NCBI GenBank assembly: GCA_026004015.1
Contig: BPIH01000003.1
Span: 62,001-126,000, forward strand
Length of the DNA: 64,000 nucleotides
Direction: 5' to 3'
Origin: Chloroflexota bacterium
Lineage (GTDB): Bacteria > Chloroflexota > Limnocylindria > Limnocylindrales > CSP1-4
The notes under the pieces are model-generated. The model was given only the letters and a program-made list of their open reading frames with translations, ran no database searches and was not told the origin of the DNA. The position numbers and the translations under genes were made by a program. This document shows, one piece after another, positions 1-9,945 of the stretch (the first letter of the stretch is position 1; each line of letters starts with the position of its first letter).

Positions 1-621
1 CGGGAAGAAGTCCGTCACCCCGCTCGTTCGTAAGAAGACGGCGAAGAAGAAGATGAGCATGAGGCCGAGCCAGAAGGTCGGCAGCGAGTAGAAGACGTAG
101 GCGAGGAAGGTCATCCCCTGGTCGAAGAGGGAGTAGCGGTGGACGGCGGCGTACGTTCCGATGAGGATGGCGATGCCGACCCAGAGAGCGAGGGCCGTCG
201 TCGTCAGGAGGAGCGTGGCCGGCACCCGCTCGAGGATGACGTCGACGACCGGCCGTCCGGCCCGGATGGAGAGGCCGAGGTCGCCGTGGAGGATGCCGTT
301 GTCACCGCCGCCGAGGGCCGCCGGCAGGACGTTCAGGCCGCCCTGGGCGGAAAAGAAGATCTCGGGAACGGTGTCGCTGTCGCAGTTGAGGACGCCGAGC
401 CAACCGCCGAACTCCTTGAGCATGTTGATCGGCGTCACCTCGGCCTGGAGGCACCAGCGCCGCAGCCACTTCTCGCGGTCCTCCTGGGTGATGCTCTTGA
501 TCCCGGCCAGGGCCGCCTGGGGACCGCCGGGGGCAGCGCGCATGAGGAGGAAGCTGATAACGACGGCCCCGACGAAGAGGGGCAGAAGGCCGAGGGTTCG
601 GCGGATGATGTACTTGGTCAT
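1..621 (-). CDS. Peptide/nickel-type ABC transporter permease, DppB-like (3' end beyond window)
   Basis: This is an inner-membrane permease of the DppB/OppB family, half of the channel that imports peptides delivered by the receptor encoded just upstream. It is missing from the ORF track because it runs off the left edge. The translation starts MTKYIIRRTLGLLPLFVG, the usual first membrane helix of this family, and continues through a periplasmic loop to LLLTTTALALWVGIAILIG and a later helix near AYVFYSLPTFWLG. About 207 codons are present of a usual 310-340, so roughly the last third is missing. ATG is at 621. The receptor gene ends 178 bp upstream on the same strand, so the two are very likely co-transcribed. 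The DppC partner and ATPases should lie beyond the left edge. Confidence 0.88.
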   Translation of the reverse strand, partial: MTKYIIRRTLGLLPLFVGAVVISFLLMRAAPGGPQAALAGIKSITQEDREKWLRRWCLQAEVTPINMLKEFGGWLGVLNCDSDTVPEIFFSAQGGLNVLPAALGGGDNGILHGDLGLSIRAGRPVVDVILERVPATLLLTTTALALWVGIAILIGTYAAVHRYSLFDQGMTFLAYVFYSLPTFWLGLMLIFFFAVFLRTSGVTDFFP

Positions 622-735
622 GGAGGTGGATCGTCTCCGGGGCTCCGTGGCACGGGGTGCTCGACGCCACGATCCGGACGGGGCAGTCGGCTCCCCGGCA
701 GGAGCCGCGATCCCGGACCTTGGGCCCGAGTATAG

Positions 736-771
736 CGAGGCGGCGGCCCGGGGCTCCGGACCGCCGCCTCG
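736..771 (-). terminator. GC-rich hairpin between receptor and permease genes
   Basis: A perfect 11-bp inverted repeat (CGAGGCGGCGG / CCGCCGCCTCG) with a 14-nt loop lies between the receptor stop and the permease start. There is no T run after it, so it is more likely an mRNA-stabilising or attenuating hairpin than a strong terminator. That arrangement is common where the receptor must be made in excess over the permease. Confidence 0.5.
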
Positions 772-798
772 GATCGACCGTCGTCGATCAGCGGCCGA

Positions 799-2658
799 CT
801 ACTGGTCGACCCACCAGTCCTCGACGTTCCAGAAGTCGGAGGAGGTGCTCGGGTTCTTGAAGAAGTTGTGGAGCCGGGTCGAGATGCCGCGGGCCTCGTT
901 CCGGTAGTAGAGGGCGACCTCGGGGACCTGATCGACGTAGATCTCCTGGATCTTCCAGGCGGCCTCGATCTGGTCCTTCGTCAGGATCGCCGCCTTGAGG
1001 GTGTCGAGGGCGGCATCCATCTCCGGGTTGGAGAAGCGGAGGTAGTTGTAGCCGTCGCCGTTGTTCTCTTCGGTCGGGATCTGCTCCGAGTGGTAGCTGT
1101 AGTAGTAGTTCCCGAAGAGGTCGAAGGAGAGGACGTAGGCGAACTCGGCCGTGTCGTACTGCCCGTGGGCGAGGTTGCACTTCGTGTCCGGGGCGACGTC
1201 CGGCCAGTTGGCGAAGAAGACCGCCGTCGAATCGACGTAGTTCTCTTCGAGCTTGATGCCGATCTCCTTGAGGGACTTGGCGAGGAAGGCGCCGCCCGTC
1301 TGGCGGAAGCCGGCCTGGGACGAGCAGTGGACGAAGTCGAGGTTCTCGCCGCCGCCCGGCATGTTCCGGATCCCGTCGCCGTCGGTGTCCTTGTAGCCCG
1401 CGTCGTCGAGGCGCTTGTTCGCCGCCGCGACGTCGAAGGGGAGGCACTGGAGGTTCGGGTTCCGCCAGTAGTTCGTCGGAGTGGCGTTGCTGCAGGCCGG
1501 CTCGTCGGGCAGCGGGCTGCCCGGGAAGACCGTCTGGAACATCGCCACCTTGTCGATGGCCTGGGCGATGGCCCGCCGGACCTCGACGTCCTTGAGGGCG
1601 GGATGGCCCTTGCCACGGCCGAGGCCGGCCTGGTTGAAGTCGAGGTGCTCGTAGAGCCAGGCGGGCTCGAGGATGGCCCGGCCGATGGACGGATCGACGC
1701 CCTTGATGGCGTCGTAGTCGGCCTGGACGAGGTCGACGGCGACGTCGATCTCACCGGCCAGGAAGGCGGCGATCATGCCCTCCTTGTTGTCCGGGAAGAA
1801 CTTGTAGGTCAGCCGATCGAGGTAGGCGAGCCGCCCGCCCTCGCCGGCCTTCCAGTTGTCGTTCCGGACGAGGACGATGGTGTCGGCCGAAGCGGTCTCG
1901 TACTTGAAGGGACCCGAGACGGGGGCCTTCGAGAGGATGGCGCCGTCGACCGGGTACGACTTCGTGTTCGCCTCGGCGACCGGGATCGTCTTCATGTAGT
2001 GCTCGGGCAGCGGCGGGCTGCCGACGAGGAGGCCGAGCCAGCCGGCGTACGGCTCCTTGAAGTGGACCTCGGCAGTCAGGCCGTCGGCCGAGACGTCGAA
2101 GCGATCGATGACGTCCCAGCCGAGGGTCGAGATCCCGGGCTGATTCGGATCGAGGACCCACTGCCAGGTGAACTTGAGGTCGTTCAGGGTGAGCGGCTGG
2201 CCGTCGCTCCAGAGGAGGCCCGGCTTGATGTTGATCTTGACCGTGAAGCCGCCGCCGGAGCTGTCCATGACGACGTCGCCGGCGCTCGCCTTTGGCAGGG
2301 ACTGGGCGAGGTCGGCCTTCCAGTGACCGTCGGCAGTGACGACCCCGAGGGATCGCATCGTGGCGGCGAGGACCTGGCTGTTGGCGAAGGCGTTGCTGTA
2401 GTAGGGGTTCAGCTGGTTCGCCGCCTGCCAGTCGGAGGCGATGACGCTGCCGCCCGGCTTGCCGGGCTCGGGCGAGTACGAGTAGTTGTAGAGGAGCGCG
2501 TCGTAGTCGATCGGTGTCGGTGTCGGGCTCGGTGACGGCGACGCCGGCGGCTGGCTCGGGGCTTGGCTCGCCGGCGCCGGCGTCGGCGAGGCGGCCCCAC
2601 CGCAGGCTGCGGCCACGATTGCCGCGCTCGCGAGCAAGCCGAAAAGACGGTTCCGCAT
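799..2658 (-). CDS. Peptide ABC transporter substrate-binding lipoprotein (SBP_bac_5)
   Basis: This is the extracellular solute receptor of a peptide/nickel-type ABC importer, anchored to the membrane by lipid. The first 20 residues are a lipoprotein signal ending in a lipobox (VAAAC), followed by a Ser/Pro/Thr linker and then a single SBP_bac_5 domain of about 570 residues, giving 619 aa in all. The ORF track begins 53 codons earlier, but the ATG at 2658 is chosen because a strong Shine-Dalgarno (GGGAGGA) sits just before it and the signal peptide starts there. The permease follows on the same strand after a hairpin. The substrate is inferred as oligopeptide from family only. Confidence 0.9.
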   Translation of the reverse strand: MRNRLFGLLASAAIVAAACGGAASPTPAPASQAPSQPPASPSPSPTPTPIDYDALLYNYSYSPEPGKPGGSVIASDWQAANQLNPYYSNAFANSQVLAATMRSLGVVTADGHWKADLAQSLPKASAGDVVMDSSGGGFTVKINIKPGLLWSDGQPLTLNDLKFTWQWVLDPNQPGISTLGWDVIDRFDVSADGLTAEVHFKEPYAGWLGLLVGSPPLPEHYMKTIPVAEANTKSYPVDGAILSKAPVSGPFKYETASADTIVLVRNDNWKAGEGGRLAYLDRLTYKFFPDNKEGMIAAFLAGEIDVAVDLVQADYDAIKGVDPSIGRAILEPAWLYEHLDFNQAGLGRGKGHPALKDVEVRRAIAQAIDKVAMFQTVFPGSPLPDEPACSNATPTNYWRNPNLQCLPFDVAAANKRLDDAGYKDTDGDGIRNMPGGGENLDFVHCSSQAGFRQTGGAFLAKSLKEIGIKLEENYVDSTAVFFANWPDVAPDTKCNLAHGQYDTAEFAYVLSFDLFGNYYYSYHSEQIPTEENNGDGYNYLRFSNPEMDAALDTLKAAILTKDQIEAAWKIQEIYVDQVPEVALYYRNEARGISTRLHNFFKNPSTSSDFWNVEDWWVDQ

Positions 2659-2986
2659 GCGTGGTCCTCCCTGGTGGGTTGTACCCCTTGACTCCCAGGA
2701 CAGCGATTGCTCGTGATCGCCCGTCCCGCCGGGCTCGGTTCTCCTCGGACGGCTCCTCCTCAGGATCTCCTCCGAGGCCGCCGCCGGCACGACGGCGAGG
2801 ACGACGGTCGAGCGCACGGTGAGCAGCAGTCGCTGCGCTGGCCCGTACTATGCGGGTCGCCGCGCCCGGTGTCAAATCGGCGCCATCGCCGGGAGCGCCG
2901 GGCGGGCGTCGGTGCTCGATCGATCCTCGCCTACCGCACCTCCTTTCGTCGTCGGATCCCGCCGGATCGCCGTGGCCCGTCCGGAC
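2659..2986. other. 328-bp intergenic stretch
   Basis: This lies between the receptor gene start and the end of the anti-sigma gene. The listed ORFs here are shadows. It presumably holds the receptor promoter, but I could not find a convincing -35/-10 pair. Confidence 0.5.
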
Positions 2987-3658
2987 TCAGCTCGTCCGCG
3001 GCTCGTTGGGCCAATGGCCGATGGAACGGTCATGCCCGCCGATGCCGAGCCCATCGGGGCCCGGCCAGGCGGGCGTCCCGTCGGCTTCGCTCGTCGGGTC
3101 CGGCCGCTCCGTCCGCCGGCTCGGAGCCGGTGGCGGCGGCTGCGATCGGACCTGAAGCTGCCCGGCAAGGACGGCCGCTTCCTGCCGTTCCTCTTCCTGC
3201 CGAAGAGCGGCGATGTGGCGCGCCTCGACGCCCGCCTCCTGGAGGCTCGTCGGCCGCGGTCGCCACATCGCGCTCGGGGCGACGACGAGGCCGACGACGA
3301 GGCTGCCGAGGACGAGCCCGGCCAGCCCGGCCCGCCAGCGCCAGACCTCGGGAGGACGGGACCGCACCCGGCGGCGGAGGGCGGATCGATCGTCCGGAAC
3401 GGGAGCGCGGCGGACGGCCCGGGCGTAGCGGCGGAGCCGCTGGTCGACGAGGAGCGTGGCCTCGATCATCCGACGGCAGTCGCCGCAGGCCGTCGCATGG
3501 CGGACCGCCCGTTCGGCACGCACCTCGACGTGCCGATCGACGAGCGACCCCGAGGGGGGCGGCCCGGTTCCCGCGGCGGCTCGGGCCTCGGCTCGGGCCT
3601 CGAGGAGCTCGACGACCGCCGCCCGGGCGGCCCGACAGGCCCGGCGTTCCGCCGTCAC
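2987..3658 (-). CDS. Membrane anti-sigma factor with zinc-finger (ZAS-like) motif
   Basis: This probably sequesters the ECF sigma factor encoded directly upstream. It begins with a GTG whose GTGA overlaps the sigma stop codon, which fixes the start inside the longer track ORF (residue 138 of 2987..4069). The product is 223 aa. About residues 55-65 carry HATACGDC, the H-x3-C-x2-C signature of zinc anti-sigma domains. A single membrane helix (WRAGLAGLVLGSLVVGLVV) follows near residue 115. After it comes a charged segment rich in Glu/Arg and a Pro-rich outer tail with no recognised sensor domain. Function is inferred from the motif and the coupling to the sigma gene. Confidence 0.75.
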   Translation of the reverse strand: MTAERRACRAARAAVVELLEARAEARAAAGTGPPPSGSLVDRHVEVRAERAVRHATACGDCRRMIEATLLVDQRLRRYARAVRRAPVPDDRSALRRRVRSRPPEVWRWRAGLAGLVLGSLVVGLVVAPSAMWRPRPTSLQEAGVEARHIAALRQEEERQEAAVLAGQLQVRSQPPPPAPSRRTERPDPTSEADGTPAWPGPDGLGIGGHDRSIGHWPNEPRTS

Positions 3659-4338
3659 CGCTCGGTCCCTCCGGCCGGGAGCGGCCGATCCCGAGCCTGG
3701 GCGAGGGCGCCGAGGGGCTCCGCGAGGGCCGCCCCGAAGCGTTGGTCCGCCTCCAGCCACTCGCGGAGCGCCGCCAGGGCGTAGTGGAGCCGCGACTTCA
3801 CCGTGCCGAGGCGGAGCCCGAGGAGCTCGGCCGTCTCGGCGAGGGACAGCCCCTGGAGGTAGTAGCAGACGACGACGCTCCGCTGCTTCGGCGGCAGGGC
3901 GGCGATCCCCTCCCGGACGAGCTCCTGGAGTTCGGATCGCTCGCTCTCGGCGACTGGCTCGGCGGCGGCGTCGGTGAGCCGCTCCGCGAGCGCTTCGATC
4001 GGTTCGAGGGTCGGCGGGCGGCGAGCGAGGCGTGAGTAGCAGAGGTTGAGGACGACGCGGTGGAGCCACGGCAGCGGCGAAACGTCCCGGCGAAGGAGTC
4101 GCCGGCGCTGCCAGGTCCTGGCGAAGGCGTCCTGGAGGGCTTCCTCGGCGGCCTGGGGATCCCCGAGGAGCCCGAGGGCCGTGCGGTAGACGAAGGCACG
4201 GTGACGCTCGAAGAGCAGCTCGAAGGCCTCGAGATCGTCGGCCGCCATCCGATCGACGAGCTCGGCGTCGCTCAGCCCGGCGGCTCGGGCCGCCTCGGCC
4301 CGCTCTCCCACCACTCGGGACTCGACCTCCATCGTCAT
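3655..4338 (-). CDS. ECF-family RNA polymerase sigma factor
   Basis: This is a sigma-70 family ECF regulator that directs polymerase to a small regulon. The 227-aa product has region 2 (AFELLFERHRAFVYRTALGL through the EEALQDAFARTW helix, about residues 35-85) and region 4 (LPPKQRSVVVCYYLQGLSLAETAELLG and GTVKSRLHYAL, about 145-195) with the short linker typical of ECF factors. The 20-residue N-terminal extension contains a second in-frame ATG three codons in. The anti-sigma gene overlaps its stop by 4 bp, so the two are translationally coupled. The regulon and signal are unknown. Confidence 0.88.
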   Translation of the reverse strand: MTMEVESRVVGERAEAARAAGLSDAELVDRMAADDLEAFELLFERHRAFVYRTALGLLGDPQAAEEALQDAFARTWQRRRLLRRDVSPLPWLHRVVLNLCYSRLARRPPTLEPIEALAERLTDAAAEPVAESERSELQELVREGIAALPPKQRSVVVCYYLQGLSLAETAELLGLRLGTVKSRLHYALAALREWLEADQRFGAALAEPLGALAQARDRPLPAGGTER

Positions 4339-4456
4339 CCCCCGGCTCCGAACAACGATACCGAACCGAGGAGTCGTGGGTTCACGGTCGGCACAGGGGG
4401 CGTCTGGCTTCCGATCCGCGCCATCAGTGCCGACCGCCGGCCCGTTGGCCTCGCCC

Positions 4457-5961
4457 TCAGTCCGGACAGGGCGTCTCGCGCCCCGTGAGGGGCTGCCAGC
4501 GGAGGTTCGGCTTGCGAGCTGCGGCCGCCTCGTCGAGCCGCCGGACGGGGGCCGTGTGGGGCGCCCCGCGGACGAGGTCTGGCGTCTCGCGGGCCTCGCG
4601 GGCGATGGCGACGAGGGCGTCGGCGAAGGCGTCGAGGGTCTCCAGGGACTCCGTCTCGGTCGGTTCGATGAGCATCGCCTCCTCGACCGTGAGGGGGAAG
4701 TAGATCGTCGGCGGGTGGAAGCCGTAGTCGATGAGCCGCTTGGCGACGTCGAGGGTTCGGATCCCGGTCTCGCGGTGGAGGGTCTTCGCCTGGGCGACGA
4801 ACTCGTGCTTGCAGGGTCGCTCGAAGGGGATGTCGTACGAACCGTCGACGGCGAGGCGATGCTTCAGGTAGTTGGCGGCGAGGACCGCGTCCTCGGAGAC
4901 GAGGGCGAGGTCGCGCCCGTGGGCGAGGATGTAGGCGTAGGCGCGGACGAGGACGCCGGTATTGCCGACGAAGCTCCGAAGACGACCGATGGACGACGGG
5001 CGCTCGCCGGGGCGCTCGAGGCGGAACGTTCCGTCGGGCTCCCGGAGGACCCGCGGCGTGGGCAGGAAGGGGACGAGCTTCGGCCCGACCCCGACCGGCC
5101 CGGCCCCCGGTCCACCGCCGCCGTGGGGGGTGCTGAAGGTCTTGTGGACGTTGAAGTGCATGGCGTCGAAGCCGGCCTCGCCGGGCTTGAAGCGGCCCAT
5201 GATCGCGTTCAGGTTCGCCCCGTCCATGTAGGCCAGGCCGCCGGCGGCGTGGACGAGCTCGATGAGCTCGCCGATCCGGGGTTCGAAGAGGCCGAGGGTC
5301 GACGGGTTGGTGATCATGACGGCCGCCGTGCGGGGCCCGAGGACGGCCCGGAAAGCGTCGAGGTCGACCCCGCCGTCAGGGGCCGAGGGGACGTTCACCG
5401 TCCGAAAGCCGGCCATGGAGGTCGTAGCCGGGTTCGTGCCATGGGCGGAATCGGGGACGAGGACCTCGGTCCGCTCCAGGTCGCCGCGGCTCCGGTGGTA
5501 GGCCCGGATCATGAGGATCCCGGTCAGCTCGCCCTGCGCTCCGGCCGCCGGCTGGAGGGTGACCGCCGCCATGCCGCCGATCTCGGCGAGGGCCTGCTCG
5601 AGGGACCAGAGGAGCTCGAGGGTCCCCTGGGCGATCCTCGTCCGGCGCGTACGGGTGGAGGCGGGCGAAGCCCGGGCAGGCGGGCCGCCCACTCCCCGAG
5701 CTTCGGGTTGTACTTCATCGTGCACGAGCCGAGGGGGTAGAAGCCCGTGTCGACGGCGTGGTTGAGCTGGGAGAGGTTGACGAAGTGGCGAACGACCTCG
5801 GGCTCGGCGAGCTCGGGCAGGCCGGGCGGGGCGGGTCGGCGGTGTTCGGCCGGGATCCGGTCGAGGGCGTCGCTCGGCGGATGCGGAACGGGGTAGCCGC
5901 CGCGGCCCGGCCGCGAGAGCTCGGCGAGGGTCGGCTGGAGGCGCGGCCCGGTGACGCTCAT
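4457..5961 (-). CDS. gcvPB: Glycine dehydrogenase (decarboxylating) subunit 2, frameshifted
   Basis: This is the C-terminal half of the P-protein in the two-subunit glycine cleavage system. It decarboxylates glycine using PLP and passes the aminomethyl group to GcvH. The N-terminus (MSVTGPRLQ..., with [20 protein letters not shown]) is read in one frame, and the rest from [18 protein letters not shown] in another. A short middle piece ([11 protein letters not shown]) is in the third frame, so two 1-bp insertions lie within about 5640-5690. The PLP lysine is in [16 protein letters not shown]. The start is the ATG overlapping the gcvPA stop (ATGA). Full length would be about 500 aa, normal for the family. 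The double insertion looks like an assembly error, because both flanks are perfectly conserved in sense. Confidence 0.88.
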
Positions 5962-7370
5962 CGGCCACCTCCCGCCCCGGCGGTCGTCGGCTGCCGACGT
6001 GGAGCGGCGGCGCCGAGGACCTCGCCGAGGGCCCAGGCGAAGAGCTCGATCTCCTCGTCCGTCGTCACCTCCGTGGCGCAGACGAGGAGGCCGTCGGCGA
6101 GGAGCGGGTCGTCGGGTTCGACGAGGGCGAGGGGCAACCCGGCGAGAACGCCGTGGTCGAGGAGGCGCCGGTGGACCGCCGGCGCCTCGGGGACCCGGAC
6201 GACGAACTCGTCGAAGTAGGGACCCGGGAAGAGGCGTTCCACCCCGACCTCGGTGAGGGCCCGTTCGAGGGCCGCTGCCCGGGCCGCCGAGCCGGCCGCC
6301 ACGTCCCGGAGGCCGTGGGGACCGAGGGCGGCGAGATAGACGGCGGCGGCCAGGGCGAGGAGGGCCTGGTTCGTGCAGATGTTGCTCGCCGCCCGCTCGC
6401 GCCGGATGTCCTGCTCCCGGGCCCTGAGGGTCATGACGAAGGCGCGCCGTCCGTCGAGGTCGGTCGTCTGGCCGACGAGGCGGCCCGGGATCTGGCGGAC
6501 GAGGGCGTTCGTGCAGGCGAGGAGGCCGAGGTAGGGCCCGCCGTAGGAGAGGGGGATCCCGAGGGGCTGGCCTTCCCCGGCGGCGATGTCGGCCCCATAG
6601 GCACCGGGCGGCGCGAGGACGGCGAGGGAGACCGGCTCGACGACGGCGACGAAGAGGCCGCCGGCGGCATGGATCGCCGCCCCGAGCTCGGCCATCGGCT
6701 CGAGGAGGCCGAAGAAGTTCGGCTGGGCGGCGATGAGGCCGGCCGGAGGACGGGCGCTGTCGGCGAGGGCGCGCTCCAGGGCGGTCCGGTCCGTCGTCCC
6801 GGCCGCTGGCCCCTCGCCGACGACGGGGACCTCGTCGACGGCGACGCCGGCCCCGGCGGCGTAGGTTCGGAGGGTCTCCCGGTACTGGGGGTGAACGGCT
6901 CGGGAGACGAGGATCCGGTCGCGCCCCGACGCCCGGCAGGCCATGAGGGCCGCTTCCGCCGTCGCCGCCGCCCCGTCGTAGTGGGAAGCCGAGACGACGT
7001 CGAGGCCGGTCAGCTCGGCGATGAGGGACTGGAACTCGTAGATGCTCTGAAGGGTGCCCTGGCTGACCTCGGGCTGGTACGGCGTGTAGGCCGTGTACCA
7101 CTCGCCCCGGAGGAGGATCTGGTCGACGAGGGGCGGCGTCCAGTGGCGGTACGCCCCCGCTCCGAGGAAGGACGCGAGGTCGGTCCGGTTCCGGGCGGCG
7201 AGGCGTTCGAGGCGGGCGGCGACGCTCTGCTCGGGCAGGGGCGGCGAGAGCCGGAGCGGGCTCGAGCGGAGCTCGGGTGGGATGTCGGCGAAGAGGGCGT
7301 CGACGGATTCGATGCCGAGGGCCTCGAGCATCCGGCGCCGGTCGTCGTGGGTGTGCGGCGCGTAGCCCAT
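5958..7370 (-). CDS. gcvPA: Glycine dehydrogenase (decarboxylating) subunit 1
   Basis: This is the N-terminal half of the split P-protein of the glycine cleavage system. It pairs with GcvPB to form the PLP-dependent decarboxylase. The 470-aa product is intact and begins [20 protein letters not shown], the expected start for this subunit. It contains the conserved [20 protein letters not shown] segment and the [13 protein letters not shown] region. It is followed by gcvPB with an ATGA overlap and preceded by gcvH 11 bp upstream, so these are one transcription unit. The split PA/PB form is typical of Gram-positives, Chloroflexota and archaea rather than Proteobacteria. Confidence 0.95.
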   Translation of the reverse strand: MGYAPHTHDDRRRMLEALGIESVDALFADIPPELRSSPLRLSPPLPEQSVAARLERLAARNRTDLASFLGAGAYRHWTPPLVDQILLRGEWYTAYTPYQPEVSQGTLQSIYEFQSLIAELTGLDVVSASHYDGAAATAEAALMACRASGRDRILVSRAVHPQYRETLRTYAAGAGVAVDEVPVVGEGPAAGTTDRTALERALADSARPPAGLIAAQPNFFGLLEPMAELGAAIHAAGGLFVAVVEPVSLAVLAPPGAYGADIAAGEGQPLGIPLSYGGPYLGLLACTNALVRQIPGRLVGQTTDLDGRRAFVMTLRAREQDIRRERAASNICTNQALLALAAAVYLAALGPHGLRDVAAGSAARAAALERALTEVGVERLFPGPYFDEFVVRVPEAPAVHRRLLDHGVLAGLPLALVEPDDPLLADGLLVCATEVTTDEEIELFAWALGEVLGAAAPRRQPTTAGAGGGR

Positions 7371-7381
7371 CGCCCGCCCCC

Positions 7382-7765
7382 TCAGGACTCGCTGACGAGC
7401 TGCTCGTAGGCAGCCGCGTCGAGGAGGGCCTCGACCTCGGCCGGGTCGCGGGGTTTGATCCGGATGAGCCAGCCCTCGCCGTAGGGGTCGTTGTTCACGA
7501 GCTCGGGGCGGTCGGCGAGGGCCGTGTTGACGGCGACGACCTCACCGGAGATCGGGGCGTAGAGGTCGGAGACGGCCTTCACCGACTCGACGACGCCGAA
7601 GGTGGCGAACTGGTCGAGAGACCGGCCCATCTCCGGCAATTCGACGAAGACGATGTCGCCGAGCTGTTCGGCCGCATAGGCGGTGATGCCGACGGTCGCC
7701 TCGTCGCCGGCCAGGCGGAGCCATTCGTGCTCCTTCGTGTAGCGCAGCTCGGGCGGGACGGACAC
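7382..7765 (-). CDS. gcvH: Glycine cleavage system H protein
   Basis: This is the lipoyl carrier that shuttles the aminomethyl intermediate between the P, T and L proteins. The 127-aa product is full length and carries the lipoylation lysine in [17 protein letters not shown], plus the N-terminal [10 protein letters not shown] typical of the family. It is intact, unlike the gcvT and gcvPB genes on either side. A purine-rich AAGGAGG precedes the start on the minus strand. It lies between gcvT (80 bp upstream) and gcvPA (11 bp downstream). No L-protein gene or glycine riboswitch is seen in the window. Confidence 0.96.
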   Translation of the reverse strand: MSVPPELRYTKEHEWLRLAGDEATVGITAYAAEQLGDIVFVELPEMGRSLDQFATFGVVESVKAVSDLYAPISGEVVAVNTALADRPELVNNDPYGEGWLIRIKPRDPAEVEALLDAAAYEQLVSES

Positions 7766-7845
7766 CGGCAGAACCTCCTTCCGCTTGTCCGACCCCGCCG
7801 CCGGGCCCGGCGGCCTGCTCGAGGGTCCGGCGGGCGCTCGTCCGG

Positions 7846-8984
7846 TCAGCGGGGCCGGCGATAGAACGGCAGTGGGACGACCCGGGCCGGGACCCGCGTC
7901 CCGCGGATGCCGACCGCGAGCATCGTACCCGGTTCGGCGTCGCCCGGGGCGACGTAGGCCATGGCGATCGGCACCCCGAGGGTCGGCGAAAGTGCGTCCC
8001 CGACGTCACGGCGCCCGTCTCGACGGTCGCCGGCGTAGACCGGGTATGCCCGTGGCGGGCGATCCCCCGGCCCGTCGACGACGAGCCCGACCCGCCGCCG
8101 CGCCGGGCCGGCCGCGGCCACCCGCTCGAGGGCCGCCCGACCGACGAAGTCGCCGGGCTTGTCGAAGCGGACGACGTGGCCGAGTCCCGCCTCGAAGGGA
8201 TTCGTCGAGCCGGGTCGAGCTCGTTGCCGTAGAGGGGCATCCCGGCCTCGAGGCGGAGGGTGTCGCGAGCGCCCAGGCCGGCGGGGACGAGACGCCGTCT
8301 CGCGCCCGGCCTCGAGGAGCGGCGTCCCAGAGGCGACCGGATGACCTCGCCGGTGTCGACGAAGAGCTCGAAGCCGTCCTCGCCCGTGTACCCGGTCCGG
8401 GCCACGATCGCCGGGCAGGCCCGGCCACCGCGCCCTCGGCGGCGCCGTAGGAGCGGACGGCCGTCGAGGTCGAGGTCGGTGAGTGGGGCGAGGATCTCGG
8501 CGGCCCGAGGGGACCCTGGACGGCGACGAGTCCCGTGGCGAGGGTCTGGTCGTCGACGATCGCCGAGAACCCGGCGACCCGCTCCGCCAGGGCGTCGGAG
8601 ACGAGGACGGCGTTCGCCGCGTTCGCGACGACGAGGAAGCGATCCTCGGCGAGGCGGTAGACGATGAGGTCGTCGAGGACGCCCCCGTCGGGCGCGCAGA
8701 GGAGCGAGTAGCCCGCCCGACCGACCCGTAGGGCCGACGGCCACGAGACGAGGGCCCGATCGAGGGCCCGGTCCCGCCTCGGCGCCGACGACGACGATCT
8801 CGCCCATGTGGCAGAGGTCGAAGAGCCCGGCCCGCTCCCGGACGGCCCGGTGCTCGTCGAGGATCGACGCTGTACTGGAGCGGCATTCGCCAGCCGGCGA
8901 ACTCGACGAAGCGGGCCCCGAGGGCCCGGTGGCGCTCGAGGAGTGGGGTCTCGTGGGGCGCGCGGCCGTCGCCGGATCGGTCAT
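7846..8984 (-). CDS. gcvT: Glycine cleavage system aminomethyltransferase (T protein), multiply frameshifted
   Basis: This is the tetrahydrofolate-dependent T protein, which releases ammonia and forms 5,10-methylene-THF. Recognisable pieces appear in three frames: [10 protein letters not shown] at the start, [64 protein letters not shown], and the C-terminal [19 protein letters not shown] ending at 7846. At least five frame changes are needed over about 1.1 kb, by far the densest indel cluster on this side of the window. The start (ATG 8984) is in frame with the upstream Nudix ORF with no stop between, which I also attribute to an indel. The gene order gcvT-H-PA-PB supports the identity. It could be a true pseudogene, but the intact neighbours argue against that. 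Confidence 0.82.
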
Positions 8985-9608
8985 GGGAGGCTCGGCTCCC
9001 GACCGCCGCCGGCGCTCAGTCCGGAGCTCCGGGTCGCGGAGCCCGGATCGAGGGGTCGCGCCGCCGGCCGCCGGTCCCTCGGCTGGCCGCGGACGTCCGG
9101 CGCCCGACTCCCGGGGTGAACCGACCCCGACCGGCTCGCGACCCCCACCGGACACCGCCGCGCCCCCGAGGCTGCCCTCCCGAAGCAGCTGGGCGACCCG
9201 AGCGACGAGCTCGCGCTCCGTTTCGAAGGTCAGGAGGCCCGGGGCCGCCTCGAGGTCGACCCAGCGGACCCGGGCGAACTCCTGGTCGTGGCGGGCAAGG
9301 TGCCCACCGCACGGTTCCATGAGGAAGTAGTGGACGGTCTTCGCGATCCGCACGTCGTCGACGGTGAAGGAATAGCGGATCGAGCCGATCGGACGCCGGA
9401 TCGCGACCTCGAGGCCCGTCTCCTCCCCGACCTCGCGGATCGCCGTCTCGGCGAGGGTCTCGCCCGGTCGCGGCGTCCCTTTCGGGAGCGTCCAGGTAAC
9501 GCCCCGCTCGCGCCGTCGCATCCCGACGACGATCTGGATCCGCCCGTCGCGAACCCGGACGACGATCCCGCCGGCGGAGGTCGCTCGTTCCTTTCTCAGG
9601 CGTGCCAC
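8985..9608 (-). CDS. Nudix hydrolase
   Basis: This is a small Nudix-family pyrophosphohydrolase; the substrate cannot be told from sequence. It starts with GTG at 9608 ([18 protein letters not shown]...) and shows a complete Nudix box around residues 40-65 ([20 protein letters not shown]). It follows the family fold to about residue 145 ([16 protein letters not shown]). After that about 60 residues of low-complexity Gly/Pro/Arg sequence run straight into gcvT in the same frame without a stop. The real stop is probably hidden by an indel and the protein is probably about 150 aa. The upstream small ORF overlaps its start by 13 bp. Confidence 0.8.
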
Positions 9609-9910
9609 GGGGCCGCCGCCGTCCGGTCGTCGCGGCCGCGGCCGGCGTTCGCCCAGTGCATCCGCACGGCGGGCCGGAGGACGCCCGACGACGGCCGCGC
9701 CACCCGCGCCGGAGTGATCGCCCGCCAGCTCGACCGCAGCGCAGCGTACGGGCTGTCGTCGCCCCGCCGGAGCACCGTCGCCCGGCTCGGGGCCGGCTGG
9801 AAGGACCCGAAGGCCCGCAGCCCGAGCTTCGGCATCCGAGCCCGGGATGCCGGGGTGATAAAGCGCGCCGGGGGACGAGCCGCGTACTTGGCGGCGATGC
9901 TGTGCTGCAT
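9596..9910 (-). CDS. Small hypothetical protein, apparently leaderless
   Basis: I do not recognise this 104-aa protein. The support is contextual. A promoter-like TTGCAA-N16-TAGGAT lies on the minus strand with only 7 nt between the -10 element and the ATG at 9910, so the transcript would begin at or next to the start codon. Third codon positions are almost all G or C, as in the real genes here, and the ORF ends overlapping the Nudix start by 13 bp. The product is basic with many Arg/Pro residues and no membrane segment or signal peptide. The longer track version from 10138 is not favoured. Confidence 0.45.
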   Translation of the reverse strand: MQHSIAAKYAARPPARFITPASRARMPKLGLRAFGSFQPAPSRATVLRRGDDSPYAALRSSWRAITPARVARPSSGVLRPAVRMHWANAGRGRDDRTAAAPWHA

Positions 9911-9917
9911 AGCCGCA

Positions 9918-9945
9918 ATCCTACCCGGGCGCCGCCGCTTTGCAA
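9918..9945 (-). promoter_or_regulatory. Promoter TTGCAA-N16-TAGGAT
   Basis: The -35 TTGCAA is at 9940-9945 and the -10 TAGGAT at 9918-9923 on the minus strand, with a 16-bp spacer. The ATG at 9910 begins 7 nt past the -10, which predicts a leaderless mRNA for the small ORF and possibly the Nudix/gcv genes after it. Confidence 0.55.

Noticed and set aside
8985-9100. Glycine riboswitch upstream of gcvT
   Set aside because: No paired aptamer motifs could be recognised, and the upstream region is coding for the Nudix gene.
7542-9608. Nudix-GcvT fusion protein
   Set aside because: The region has many indels, the linker is low complexity, and gcvT has its own ATG.
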